From Cycas panzhihuaensis (Eukaryota > Cycadophyta), in NCBI GenBank assembly GCA_023213395.1, contig CM041465.1, positions 23,622,001 to 23,686,000 on the forward strand: a DNA stretch of 64,000 bases, read 5' to 3'. Numbering within the stretch: the stretch's first letter is position 1; every line of letters begins with the position of its first letter. A model generated the notes under the pieces. That model did no database searches and had not been told where the DNA came from. It was given only the letters and a program-made list of their open reading frames with translations. Shown here in pieces: positions 1 through 11,028 of this stretch. The position numbers were made by a program, and so were the translations under genes.

Positions 1-187
1 ATGTATATGCTTATCACTTATGTCTTGATCCTAGCTTATTATTTGATCTATTTACTAATGTGTTAAGGTCCCATGTGTACTTAAAAGTTCTAAAATTAGG
101 CTCTCAAATATATGAAGAAGCAATTGATTATTTTTCAGCGCTATAAATATTTAAAATTTAAGTATGTATCAAGAAGGTTAGGAAACC
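1..187. other. AT-rich T1 sequence left of the duplication
   Basis: No coding similarity was recognised. By position it should belong to T1 between gag and protease, but nothing in it proves that. Confidence 0.4.
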
Positions 188-2397
188 TATGCTTTTAAAG
201 AAATAATTCAAACCACAAAGCCCTGCCATCTTAAACCCAATTATGATCATCTAACTTCTTCAATTATATCCTTAGAATGCATGATCAATACTAAATTACG
301 TGTTGATGCTCCTTTCTAGAGTCAAGCTTCCTAAGAGACTAAAGTCATTCACCTTACCGAAGGGAGGAAGAAACAAGCTCCTCACCCACTCCTCCTCACT
401 TCAAAAATACAAAAATGGTGCTCATACCATCAAATAGATGCACATGATAGAAGTGAGTGCTGAACAGTTCAAAATGTAGCTAAGAACACAAGTGTCCAAA
501 TAAACTATTCTTCTAAGTCATCTCAAAACCAAATGACCTATAAGGATCCATTGCCTCAACATAACGAGAAAATGAGTAAAGATGATAAAGGTAAAGAAAA
601 GCAGGTCTAAGATTATGAAGGTGAACCTTCAACTTCTAACTCATCAAAGAAGACTACCACTCTTTCTAATCCTTCAACAAAAAGAATTAACAATCAATCG
701 CATCCACCTCCTAAAGGTGGTGATACCAAGAGAATGATAAATATGGTGGAGACTATAAAGACTATAGGTCCATCTAAACCATTTGATGATTTGATGGTAA
801 GGAATCTTGACTCTTTACCTCTAGTATCCTCCTATCTCATCAGGTTTAGGTCCATTCCCTCTAGTTTAAAGGATGGATCATTCTCTTTAATTGAAGAATT
901 AAAGACCATTCTAGTAGGCATATCTGTTATCGATTTGCTAAAGTGTTTCCCTGAGTAACATCAACTTCTATTTGATGTATTGGGAGTTCCTACGGTAGTT
1001 TTTTCATCCACTTCTATACTTTCTTTTGACCTTGCTACCTTATCTAGTCATTCAACCCTTACACTAAATGACATACCTCTATTTTACATTGAGATTGTAA
1101 AGGACAATATTAATATCAAGCAAGTTATTATTAACAAGGGATTATCTGTTAATATAATCCCTCTTCATCTTATTAAGGACTTGGAGATTTATGTTTTTGA
1201 TCCATGCACGTGGATTTACCAAGGGTATGATAAGAATCAGAAGGTGCCCTTAGGTCAAGTCACTCTTCCTCTCATGTTGGAAGAAAAGATGGTATGCTTT
1301 TAAAGAAATAATTCAAACCACAAAGCCCTGCCATCTTAAACCCAATTATGATCATCTAACTTCTTCAATTATATCCTTAGAATGCATGATCAATACTAAA
1401 TTACGCGTTGATGCTCCTTTTTAGAGTCAAGCTTCCTAAGAGACTAAAGTCATTCACCTTACCGAAGGGAGGAAAAAACAAGCTCCTCACCCACTCCTCC
1501 TCACTTCAAAAATACAAAAATGGTGCTCATACCATCAAATAGATGCACATGATAGAAGTGAGTGCTGAACAGTTCAAAATGTAGCTAAGAACACAAGTGT
1601 CCAAATAAACTATTCTTCTAAGTCATCTCAAAACCAAATGACCTATAAGGATCCATTGCCTCAACATAACGAGAAAATGAGTAAAGATGATAAAGGTAAA
1701 GAAAAGTAGGTCTAAGATTATGAAGGTGAACCTTCAACTTCTAACTCATCAAAGAAGACTACCACTCCTTCTAATCCTTCAACAAAAAGAATTAACAATC
1801 AATCGCATCCACCTCCTAAAGGTGGTGATACCAAGAGAATGATAAATATGGTGGAGACTATAAAGACTATAGGTCCATCTAAACCATTTGATGATTTGAT
1901 GGTAAGGAATCTTGACTCTTTACCTCTAGTATCCTCCTATCCCATCAGGTTTAGGTCCATTCCCTCTAGTTTAAAGGATGGATCATTCTCTTTAATTGAA
2001 GAATTAAATACCATTCTAGTAGGCATATCTGTTATCGATTTGCTAAAGTATTTCCCTGAGTAACATCAACTTCTATTTGATGTATTGGGAGTTCCTACGA
2101 TAGTTTTTTCATCCACTTCTATACTTTCTTTTGACCTTGCTACCTTATCTAGTCATTCAACCCTTACACTAAATGACATACCTCTATTTTACATTGAGAT
2201 TGTAAAGGACAATATTAATATCAAGCAAGTTATTATTAACAAGGGATTATCTGTTAATATAATCCCTCTTCATCTTATTAAGGACTTGGAGATTTATGTT
2301 TTTGATCCATGCACGTGGATTTACCAAGGGTATGATAAGAATCAGAAGGTGCCCTTAGGTCAAGTCACTCTTCCTCTCATGTTGGAAGAAAAGATGG
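188..2397 (+). repeat. Tandem duplication, two 1,105-bp copies
   Basis: Copy 1 spans 188-1292 and copy 2 spans 1293-2397, at an exact offset of 1,105 bases. Both begin TATGCTTTTAAAGAAATAAT and end AGAAAAGATGG. By eye only about ten substitutions separate them (around 99% identity), mostly transitions. The unit covers the linker before the protease and the first part of the protease. Only copy 2 continues into the protease C-terminus. No long homology is visible at the breakpoints. The copies are far more alike than the paired LTRs of neighbouring elements, so the event is comparatively recent or is an assembly artefact. Confidence 0.95.
734..1303 (+). pseudogene. pol: T1 retropepsin, truncated duplicate (copy 1)
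   Basis: This is the first copy of the aspartic protease region. One frame runs from the methionine at 734 to 1303 with a single internal TAA at 956-958. The pepsin-like core reads IINKGLSVNIIPLHLI, matching the family form VDNGSSVNILPL. The catalytic aspartate is replaced by asparagine and the D-T/S-G triplet has become N-K-G. The frame breaks at the duplication joint (1292/1293), so the second half with the RPW motif is missing. It cannot encode an active protease. In T1 it would have processed Gag-Pol in the virus-like particle. Confidence 0.75.
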
Positions 2398-2528
2398 CTC
2401 TTACTGAGCTTATCATTATTGATTTAGACTTAGAATATAACATACTTTTATGTAGACCATGGATCACCCAAATGGCTATAGTTTATTCCTCCCTCTTCAG
2501 TGAACTTAGGTTCATCCACGAGGGATAA
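1839..2528 (+). pseudogene. pol: T1 retropepsin (copy 2, complete C-terminus)
   Basis: Second copy of the protease, continuing past the duplicated unit into a typical Tat/Athila-type C-terminal half: DLDLEYNILLCRPWI, family form YNILLGRPWI. It shares the internal TAA (2061-2063) with copy 1, so that stop predates the duplication. The active-site aspartate is asparagine (IINKGLSVN), which should abolish catalysis. The expected role was cleavage of the polyprotein. T3 carries the homologous domain at 44871-45446 on the minus strand. Identification is by motif and by position between linker and RT. Confidence 0.8.
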
Positions 2529-3462
2529 TTAAAGATTGTCAAACAAAATCCCAAACCTATTAAATAATTTGTCCCTCTTATTAAGACTTTTCTGAAACCT
2601 TGTGAATCCTCCAATTCTGTGGAGTATTTCTTTCAATTGCTTGGTCTAGGTTAATGCTTTTCTATCTACTTAATTAGAGGTAAAGGGTGTGGATTTAGTT
2701 GAAGTTGTTCCTTTATCATCAAGCTTCCCATTTATCCCTATTCTTTCAGACTCTACTGATTACTTTTTTTGGTTTCTTCTTCTTCTATTTTTGATGAAGA
2801 AATGGCTTCTCGCTCTATTGTATCTTATGGAGATCCACCTCTAGTTAGGCTTGCTAGCACAAGTACCTTCCCTCCCACTTAGGCTCGTTTCTCACAGGTT
2901 TTGTACTTATCCTCAGGGGTAAATCTAGTGGCTCCTCTCTTTGCCACTCATTTAGTTACTATTTCTTCGAGCATAGTTGTGCATGATTCATATATTGATG
3001 CTTCACTATTTTTCTCTCACTCCTCTTTCTTTAAGACATAGTTGAATAGACATGAGAGGAAGATGTTGTTGCATTGATACCCATACCTAGAATTAGGGGT
3101 GAAGATACCAATTCACTTGATATAGGTCAAAATAGTTGTGATACCTCCATTGCAATATAAAAAGTTAATTCCATCTCTACTGTTTCTTTTCCTACTCATC
3201 CTCATATAGATCCTTTACCATCTTCTCTCATCCTAATATCTTAGTCTAACTATGACTTTGATGTGAATTATCAAGAGTTTAACCAATTTTTTTCTTCAGT
3301 TTGGAAGTTCATTGATAGGCCCATCTTCTTTTCTCATGTTTCTTCAATCATAGAGTTTGTTCCCACTTGTCTAAACTCTTTGTTTGGTTCTCTTTCACCT
3401 TTCATACCTCTGTCTCCATCTACTTTCTAATCTAAAAACCTTCTCCTCATTAATCTTTTTTA
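2529..3462 (+). other. pol: T1 Ser-rich linker between protease and RT, degenerate
   Basis: A stop-filled stretch rich in serine, leucine and phenylalanine codons. It matches in position and composition the Ser/Pro-rich protease-RT linker of T3 (44305-44870). No catalytic motif is present. It is probably linker coding sequence decayed beyond recognition. Confidence 0.5.
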
Positions 3463-3967
3463 TCTAGACCATTTTAAAAATGACGAGATGATCATTGAGT
3501 ATCTAGCATGTTTATCTCCTAGTTTCCCTCATGGACATCATAAGTTGGGTTTTTCAAAAGTTTTAGTTGATCATTCTCAACCCTAAGAGTTTATTTCTCT
3601 AATAAAGACTGCCCCTCCTTATTTTAAGGAAGGGAATGTAATGCTTATGCAACAAACTATTGATATAGATTTAGAGATAGAGGATAGTCTTAGAATTATC
3701 AAGTTGGGAGCTAGTTGTACTACCCAAGAGATCACCTAATTTAAGGATCTCTTCTATAAGTTCCACTCGGTTTTCACGTGGGACTATAAAGATATGCAAG
3801 GTCTTGACTCTGAAATTATTAAACACAACATTATAGTAATTCCTAGCATAAAACCTAAATGGCAAAAATAATGCCCTATCCACGTATGCCTCTCCCTTGC
3901 CATTAAGAAAGAAGTAGAGAAGTTGTTAGGAGCTAGAGTTATTGAGAGTGTTTACTATTCTTAATGG
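3463..3967 (+). pseudogene. pol: T1 reverse transcriptase, N-terminal part
   Basis: The plus-strand frame reads LDHFKNDEMIIEYLACLSPS, then KFHSVFTWDYKDMQGLDSEI, then AIKKEVEKLLGARVIESVYY. This is the classic start of a plant gypsy RT: 'dvFaWsykDMkGi' followed by 'vkeEidKLLeagfI'. Several stops interrupt it. T3 carries the same block at 43780-44304 on the minus strand. The frame is cut off just before the SNIV-K-K motif, where C1 begins. It resumes at 9104. The intact enzyme would copy element RNA into cDNA. Confidence 0.8.
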
Positions 3968-4025
3968 TGTTGAACTATGGCTGGTTCACTTGCCAAAGAG
4001 TCCTCTGGCCTATTGCACCTTCATT

Positions 4026-4037
4026 TGGTATCAGAGC
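4026..4037 (+). promoter_or_regulatory. C1 primer binding site (tRNA-iMet)
   Basis: TGGTATCAGAGC is the complement of the 3' end of plant initiator methionine tRNA, the usual primer for minus-strand cDNA in copia elements. Confidence 0.75.
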
Positions 4038-7000
4038 ATAGATCCTATGTATATTGGCTCAGATTTTGGCTTGTTGAAGTTTTTTTTAAGAAGTGAGACG
4101 ATCCATTAGCTTCTGAAGCAGATCTACTCATGACAAGCCAAATATTAGTTCTATTCATCTTCTATAACACTTGTTAGCAGTTTCTTATATTATTTTTCAT
4201 TAAAAATATAATTATTTCTAATTTATATTTATAGAACAATGTATATTTTCATAGATCTAAGTAGGAGCATATCTATAATTAGTAAAATATTCAAGATCTC
4301 TTCACTATACGAAGTTTTTATTAATAAGTTTTGCATATTTTATTAAATATCGGGTTATTTTTGGCATATTTAGTCTATTTATTCAATATTTTTTTAGATC
4401 TGTATAATAATTGCTACATATTCAACCTAACAGGTTTTTTTAGAGAAGCTATATTATGATTTTGTTTGATATTTTATAAGATTTTATTGTCTATTTATTA
4501 TTTGTTTAAGGTTTGGAAAGGAACTTATGTTTTTACAAGCTAGTGCAGTCTCCAAGATGAACGAAACCCTAGTAAATCACCAGTCATTTTGAAGCTCTCT
4601 AAGCTAGTTTCGTATTAGATTTGACGTTTTCACTTTTTGATGCTCTAGCAAAGAGATCTCTCTCTTTCAAAAGCTCAATTATTCTTTTTGGCAGTAAAAT
4701 CCCACTGCCCCTTCTCTCATTTAATTGTTTTAGCTTCTTTTTTCATTAGATTTTTTATTTGATAAGGGTGCAAGTCTGATACAAGATAGACCAAGCAAGT
4801 TCAGCCTAATTTTAAGCATTTCTTAGGCCGCACGATCTCCATATAGGCGTACGACCTCCTTAGGAACAAGAGTTTCATTCTCCATGTATAAGCATATGTT
4901 CATCACAAAATTTGATAGGGATCTTGTCATCAACTATATCAAGCTACTCCTCTAGTTTCGTCATATTTCATTTCTCCATTGGTGAGATCTAACCTATTGA
5001 AGTTTTTCCTCCAAGTGCATCCTTTTGTTGATATATCTTTTGATTTTTTATATAAAAAGTTATATTTTTTTGAAATATTTTTTATTGATCTACCTTTGTA
5101 GATCCTCTACACCTATATTTGGTTAGTTTCTAAAGGCATTTAATAGTTTCTTAGACCAAAGAAATATTTTTTTTATTTTATGTTTATTTTTCAAGTTTAT
5201 TTTTTGGGTAACTTAATACCCTCAATTTAGCAAGCTTGTGTAGTAGATCTAGCACTTTAAACCCCTACAAGTGACCACTCATTTTAATTCTTATTGATTC
5301 AGTGAGCTAGTGAAAGAAACAATTCAAGATTTCATTGATCATAGAGTAAGATTTCTCATCTTGATCGATTGTTACTACATTTAGCTCTTATTTGGTCTGT
5401 AAGCTCATTCTCAGCGCATAAGCAACAGATCGATGTGAAATTTTACTAGCTCCTTGCTACCAAACACACCTTAATGCCTATCAAATTTCACCTCATTTCA
5501 TGGCTTATAGAGTGAGATCCAGCCTCAACTCCATTTTATTAGGTTTTTCATCAGTTTCTCATTTTTTTTCTTAAAATTTCTTAAATTTTTTTGAAATGTT
5601 TTTATACATTCCAAGTCTCCTTACTCAAGTGCCCCTCATGGATTGATTTTAGCTCAAATCTAAGGTTGTTTCATTCTTAGTATTCACCATTTCACTGTCT
5701 GCTCAGTGCGCCATTATTGTTCTTTATTTTTCTCTTAATATACATATATATTTTTAATTTTTTAATGTTTTTTTTTGCACGTTTCTGATATGATCCAGTT
5801 GGTGGACCTACTGCCCCTCTCTTCGCATAGAGATTTGACCTGATCAAGTATTTTTTAGTTGTTGTTTTGTCTCTAGTTAGCCACGTAGTTCACCGTTTGA
5901 ATCTAGTGTATTAACGTTTTCATAAAGTTAATTTTAATCAAAATCTATTATATATTATTTTGAAATCCATTTGTAAAGTTCTTAAGCCCCTCAAGTTGCT
6001 AGCCCTCAGTTCTATCAAGCCTATGTGACCTTTAACTTATTTGTTAAATGGGCTTTTTTAAGTTTATAAAACTTTTATTTTTTATTTTTAAAAATTTTTT
6101 CTTAACACATAGGGTAGTTGGCTCTCTTTTTATGATATCTTTTCATTGGGGTATCAGTTTCTGACAAAACTTATCTCATTGAGTCCAAAATTTTATGGGC
6201 TATAGTTTAAACTGGTTATTTTCCATATTTGGAGCCAATTTGAGCTGATTTTAGTGAGATAAAGTCAATTTTTTTTTTTTTTCAAAATTTGTTTAAGTTA
6301 TTATCATAAAATCTCTTCTTTATCAGGTTATAGTTTATCACGTGGAGATTATTTTTTACCTAGATCCACTCAACAGTAATCTATTTTTAGAAAACTTCAT
6401 CACCGTCTACTTATTTTATTTTTTAGGATTTGTTTTAATCATTATTTTAATCAGTGAAAGTAATACTTTAGTATTTTTTAATATATTTATGTAAAAAGTA
6501 CTACTTACATTTTCAGCTATATCTCCTCAACTAGAAATCAAATTTCCAAACTATAAGATTTGGTAGAATTCTGATTCAGAGCACTATGTGAAGGTAGTTT
6601 TTGCTTGATTTGACTAATTATCTTGTAGGTTTGAGTAGATCAAAGTTGACCTTGTTTGTGCTACCTATTTTATTAACCTTGGAAGGACACTTTTAACGGT
6701 TTTTTTAATATCTTAAGCTCCATAGCTTAGAATTGAGTATCGTCTAATTCTGGTAAAAGATTTTTTAGAGATATATAGTTTTAAGTTATTTTTATTTCAT
6801 TTTGAGTCTATTTTGTAGGTGCTTCAAGCTATCAAAGTTAAGGTATATAAAAGCTCATAGTTTATTATTATTAAACATTTTTATACACTATTTCTGAAGT
6901 TTATTAATTGAAAAGTATATTAAGCAGCTCTTTATACTATATTTGATCATTTTACATTGTTCTATAAGGGTTTTACTAGTTTTCATAATCTATTGAGCGT

Positions 7001-8078
7001 CAGGCTCCTGTTAATCCTTAAAAAGAGGATCACATCTTTTGTACATTAAAATCTTAACTTGTAGGAGCCCGTTCTCAAAACGGTCACTTTCGTTGAATAG
7101 ATATTTTATTGATCTTCAAATTGGTATAATCTCACCTTATTTTGACATTGTTTAGTACAACTTTGAAACGGATCAACTTGAACATTCAAGATATCCCAAT
7201 AGGCTTGTCCTCTTAACCTTTTTTAAGGAGTTCTTTATTTTATTTCTTATTAATCACTTATAATACATATTTGAGGATTTCACTTGATTTTTTATATAGC
7301 TTCTTTTAACCTAATTTATAGTAGAAATTGATCATATACATCTCAAGCAAGTGACAAGCCAAGTGGCCCTGCAACTTAAAATGGGTGTAATTCATTTTTT
7401 TTGGAAGTTTCTTCTTCACCTTTTTATCTTTTTAAAATAAAAATATACATATATATTTTAGATTTCCTATATTATATATCTTCATCAAGATAAAAAGATT
7501 TCTTGTATTGAAAAAGAAAGTCATTCTATACTCAAATTAAGTGCTTATTTATTTGAAAAATAAAAAATCTTAGAAATTTTTTCTATTATTTTTCATCAAG
7601 AATTTTATTTTAGATCTGCATGTTTAAAAGATCTTAGTTTTTTTTCAAATTTTCTCATATAATCATTATATTTTGAAGAGTCTATTTAAAGTTTATTGAT
7701 TTATTAAGTTCTTTGATTCCTTCTAAAGGCATATAGTTTATTGAGAAGTACAAAAAGTTCACTTGGTAAAAACATCCTTGATTTATTATTACACTTAAGG
7801 TTGTATAAAGTGCACTTTACTTTAAAGAAACATTTCATTTCATTTCATTTTTAAGGGAATTTTAAAAGGCATTACATCTATTTTCTTGGAAGTTATTGGC
7901 AAGACCACATCATTGATAACTTATTAACATTGGATTACATTCTTTTGGAATATCTTTACCATCTACTTGCATTAGTATTAAAATCATTTAAGGATTTATC
8001 TACTTAAAAATCATATTTTTTCCCAATTATGTACTAAAGTTTTCTATACAAATAATAATTAATCTAAATTAAATATGA
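4038..8078. other. C1 AT-rich non-coding interior
   Basis: About 4 kb of very AT-rich sequence with many T and A runs. I saw no conserved coding motif on either strand. Its position between primer site and gag makes it either a long leader or several unrecognised older insertions. Confidence 0.55.
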
Positions 8079-8602
8079 TTTCCTATATTTGATGGCTATG
8101 ATTTTTAATAATGGCATAAAATAATACAAACTTTATCACAAATGATCTTTGGAGATATCTACAAGATGGATATGACCTTAATAATAAATAAGACATAAAA
8201 AAAGACAATGAAACCTTAGCTATATTATTTTGCACTATAGATAACAATGTTTTTTCTAAAGTTTATAAAATAACGACCTCCAAATCTGTATAGGACATCT
8301 TAGATTCTATTTATGGGGGAGAAACCCTCAATATAAATGAATTTAACTTTGATATTGTTGAGCATGTGAGATAGATGTTAGAGCAGGTTGTTTGTGATGA
8401 AAAGACCAAGGAAGATAATTCAAGTCAAATGAATGATAACTTTGTCACATGTGAAGCTAATTCTTCATTTGAGAGGGAGAAACCTTATGATATAATAGTT
8501 ACTCACAAAACAAAGATTTTAGAAGATAAAGTCAAAGTTCCAAGAGATAAAATTAGAGTTGTAGCCTTTCATCTTTATTCAAATCAAGCTACACCTACTT
8601 AG
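8079..8602 (+). pseudogene. gag: C1 Gag-like (UBN2 type) fragment
   Basis: The frame reads PIFDGYDF, then DLWRYLQDGYDLNNK, and then a segment like 'ysKvykitTsKsvwDiLdsiYgGe'. This resembles the copia Gag N-terminus ('FdGenYdfWsikMktll...DLWdlvedGy...akeaWdtL'). Stops and at least one frameshift break it. The stretch 8375-8602 is open for 75 codons and is lysine/glutamate-rich. No zinc knuckle is seen. A capsid role in a virus-like particle is expected from the family. No pol follows it, so C1 would need enzymes from elsewhere. Confidence 0.55.
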
Positions 8603-8770
8603 ACTTTATTTGAACCACTCAATATTAAAGAGATACATATTACTGAAAGGATGAGGTAAGTTGATGATGATCAAGCTAAAGGACAAACATTTAAAGTTTT
8701 TTTTTAAGTTTATTTCAAGCTCAAGTTTCATAAGTTTAAAAAGAAGACAAAGATGTTTGTGATGACTATT

Positions 8771-8780
8771 AAGGGGGAGA
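8771..8780 (+). promoter_or_regulatory. C1 polypurine tract
   Basis: AAGGGGGAGA lies directly before the TG of the 3' LTR and would prime plus-strand DNA. The same TTAAGGGGGAG form occurs in C2 and K1. Confidence 0.75.
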
Positions 8781-8781
8781 A

Positions 8782-9103
8782 TGTTAGGGTTAATGTTCAT
8801 CACCCCACTCCTACCATTTACACATGTGAAGGTAAGTAAGGTAAGGTTAAAATTACTTTACTTAAGCATTATTTTATTATATTTTAAATTTTGGAGGTTG
8901 AAGAGGTTTCCCTCCTCCCTCAAACTATATCTTTATTGGGGTGACAAACCCTGGTGTCTTTTGACACCACCTTCATTTTAGACATTTGTAATACTCTCTT
9001 AAAGATGGATTGAATACAAAGATTATTGTGTTTATGTTTTGATTACTTGATGTATTGCTCTGCTTTGTCTCCATTTTACAAACCTTCAAATACGTCTTTA
9101 ACA
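8782..9103 (+). repeat. C1 3' LTR, 322 bp
   Basis: It starts TGTTAGGGTTAATG right after the polypurine tract and ends TTTAACA exactly where T1 RT homology resumes (codons for NIVPIVKNNG). No matching copy was found at the left end. Confidence 0.65.
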
Positions 9104-9350
9104 TAGTTCCTATAGTAAAGAATAATGGTATGAATTAAACTTGCATTATCTTTTGTGACATTAATAATGCATGTCCTAAAGATAATTTTCTTCTCCTTTT
9201 TCTTGATTAGATCTAGGATTAGATAACTAGTTTCGAGGTAATATCCCTTATGGAAGATTTTTTAGGATATAATAAGATTTCTATTATCCCTTGTGACTAT
9301 CATAAGATTACTTTTACTACTCCTTGGGGCATCTTTGTTTACAAAGTTAT
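9104..9350 (+). pseudogene. pol: T1 reverse transcriptase, middle part
   Basis: RT homology continues after C1: NIVPIVKNNG, then DINNACPKDNF (family 'DlNkACPKDnFPLP'), then a 'slMDgfsGYNqI'-like block, and HKITFTTPWGIFVYKV (family 'kTAFiTpwGtFcYkvMPFGLkNa'). The frame stops at S1 (9351) and resumes at 9979 with the MSFRLKNTSATYQR block. The VSLMD catalytic segment is changed to ISLMED-like. The three pieces together correspond to one RT domain. Confidence 0.8.
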
Positions 9351-9978
9351 TGTTGAGAAGATAAAGTCCCAATAACCTAAAACCGCCACCAAGATCTAAA
9401 TTATTTTGCAACTAGTTATAGGAATTGAAACTAAAATTTAGCATGCAAGTTCTTAAACTAGAGATAATACAATAAAATGAATAAGAAAGCCAAGCATCAC
9501 ATATACACTTGATATAATATTGTAAAACCTTAATAATGTGCTATGGAAATATCCACATAGGAAAGGTATCGATCTTTATTGTCAAATAATGGAGAAATGT
9601 ATATAATCTATAATAGAATACTCACAGCAACAACAACCAGCTGCCCAACTCTTTGCAGTACATCCAATACATCGAACACCATCAACATAATGAAAAAACA
9701 CCCTAAATCAGGATATATGAGAGAGTCATATAAAACACAAATCTCGACCATAGAATCTAGGGTATTTTTTGGTAAATGATCCTGATTCTCTTTACAATTT
9801 AGTATGCTTTTTAGTGCTAGCTTTTTGGGTTGGGGGCTATCGCCCCTAAACCCCCTCTTTGTGGGGGCCATTCTAATGCCTCCCCTTGGAACCCCTTGAG
9901 GAAGTTTGGTGGGGGGAACTGCATTGCCAACCTATCAAAATTTTAGCCTCCAAAACATTGTTGTCATATTATCTAATA
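9351..9978. repeat. S1: solo LTR, 628 bp, with TSD GTTAT
   Basis: It begins TGTTGAGAAG and ends CTAATA (terminal CA decayed to TA). It is flanked by a perfect 5-bp target-site duplication, GTTAT, at 9346-9350 and 9979-9983. The T1 RT frame is continuous across it, so only the LTR remains. This is the signature of unequal recombination between two LTRs. The first 200 bases match S2 at 54289-54499, so both belong to one family. A GC-rich stretch near 9820-9900 has alternating runs of G and C that could fold. Confidence 0.85.
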
Positions 9979-10330
9979 GTTATGTCATTTAGATTGAAGA
10001 ATACTAGTGCAACATATCAAAGAACTATGGTCTACATTTTTCATGACTTGATTGGTAATATGAGTGATATATATTTAGATGATATACTCACCTTTTTATG
10101 TAAAAGGTTTGATTATTTACGTGATCTTAGAATAACTTTTGAAAGGTGTAAAAAGTATGGCTTATGTCTTAACCCTTCCAAGTGTGTTTTTGTTGTTACA
10201 TTAGGGAAGATATTAGTAAATATCATTTCTTAAAATGGGATTAGAATTGATCCTAACAAAATCAAGGAAATTGTCCAAATGCCTCCCCTTAAGAGCCAAA
10301 AGTAAATTAAATATTTTTTAGATAGACTTG
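9979..10330 (+). pseudogene. pol: T1 reverse transcriptase, palm with YLDD
   Basis: The block MSFRLKNTSATYQRTM is followed by IYLDDILTF, the YxDD catalytic motif with two metal-binding aspartates. Then comes FERCKKYGLCLNPSKCVF, a standard plant gypsy RT sequence ('R.y.LkLNPeKCvFgV'). It is open from 9886 to about 10232, then has stops. It preserves more family residues than the rest of T1 pol. Thumb and connection follow directly into RNase H. Confidence 0.85.
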
Positions 10331-10910
10331 GTTTCTTAAGATGTTTCATTACTGATTTTACCTTAGATGCTAAGCCTATCACTAATCTTTTAAAAAAATA
10401 TGCTAAATTGAAATGGACTCCTCAAGCTTAAGAGTCATTCGATAAGCTAAAGTAAGCTTTGGTTTCTACTCCAGTTCTTATTCCATCAAGGTTTGACAAG
10501 CCATTCGGTTTATATACTTTAGCTATAGAGGAATCATTAGTAGGGATGTTAGAATAAGAGGATGATTTCGATAAAGAGAGAGCTATCTATTTCATTAGTA
10601 GGACCCTTATGGTAATTGAAATTCATTATCCCTTCCCTAAAAAAGAGTGCCTTGCTTTAGTTTTCACTACTAAGAAGTTGTGCTACTACCTCCTCAGAAA
10701 TAGGGTCTACCTTATTATTTAATCATATCCTATAAGATATTTACTTACCAAGCCTAACGTTATTGGATGGTTAGGTAAGTGGTATTTGTTACTTCAAGAG
10801 TTTGATTCACAAGTCATTAATAGGAAATCTAAGAATGGCATGGTTGTCCCTAAGATCATGGCTAATGCTTTTCTCCCCAACTCTACTAGTTAACTTATTG
10901 ATAATTCCTC
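10331..10910 (+). pseudogene. pol: T1 RNase H (gypsy type)
   Basis: The frame reads LGFLRCFITDF, KPITNLLKK, FDKPFGLYTLAIEESLVGML, AIYFISRTL and ECLALVFTTKKLCYYLL. This matches the gypsy RT-RNase H junction and RNase H: 'gplTdLlkk', 'kpf.L.tDAS..aiGavL', 'yyiSrtL...E..YspiEKeclAlvfa.qklrhYll'. The usual 'Yia' aspartate position reads A-I-E, so a catalytic acid is doubtful. Several stops are present. The enzyme would degrade RNA in RNA-DNA hybrids during cDNA synthesis. Confidence 0.8.
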
Positions 10911-11028
10911 CCAGATGAACATATCTTCCATATCTAGGGCATCCCTTATGATGATCCATGGTATGGGGAGATCAGATTATATCTTCACGATCAATCTTTC
11001 CCTTCTCTTACTACTTTGAAGAAGAGAA

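Larger units (their letters stand above)
3968..9103 (+). mobile_element. C1: copia-like non-autonomous element inside T1 RT
   Basis: This is a 5.1-kb insertion splitting the T1 RT frame. It has a tRNA-iMet primer site (4026-4037), a degenerate gag with UBN2-type signatures (8079-8602), a polypurine tract (8771-8780) and a 322-bp 3' LTR running from TGTTAGGG to CTTTAACA. No RT or integrase is visible. Only 58 bases separate the host junction from the primer site, and they do not match the 3' LTR, so the 5' LTR is missing or replaced. No target-site duplication could be matched, and the left boundary is approximate. Confidence 0.65.

Noticed and set aside
3968-4025. 58-bp segment as a very short (TRIM-like) LTR
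   Set aside because: No second copy before 9103, while a 322-bp LTR-like segment follows the polypurine tract.
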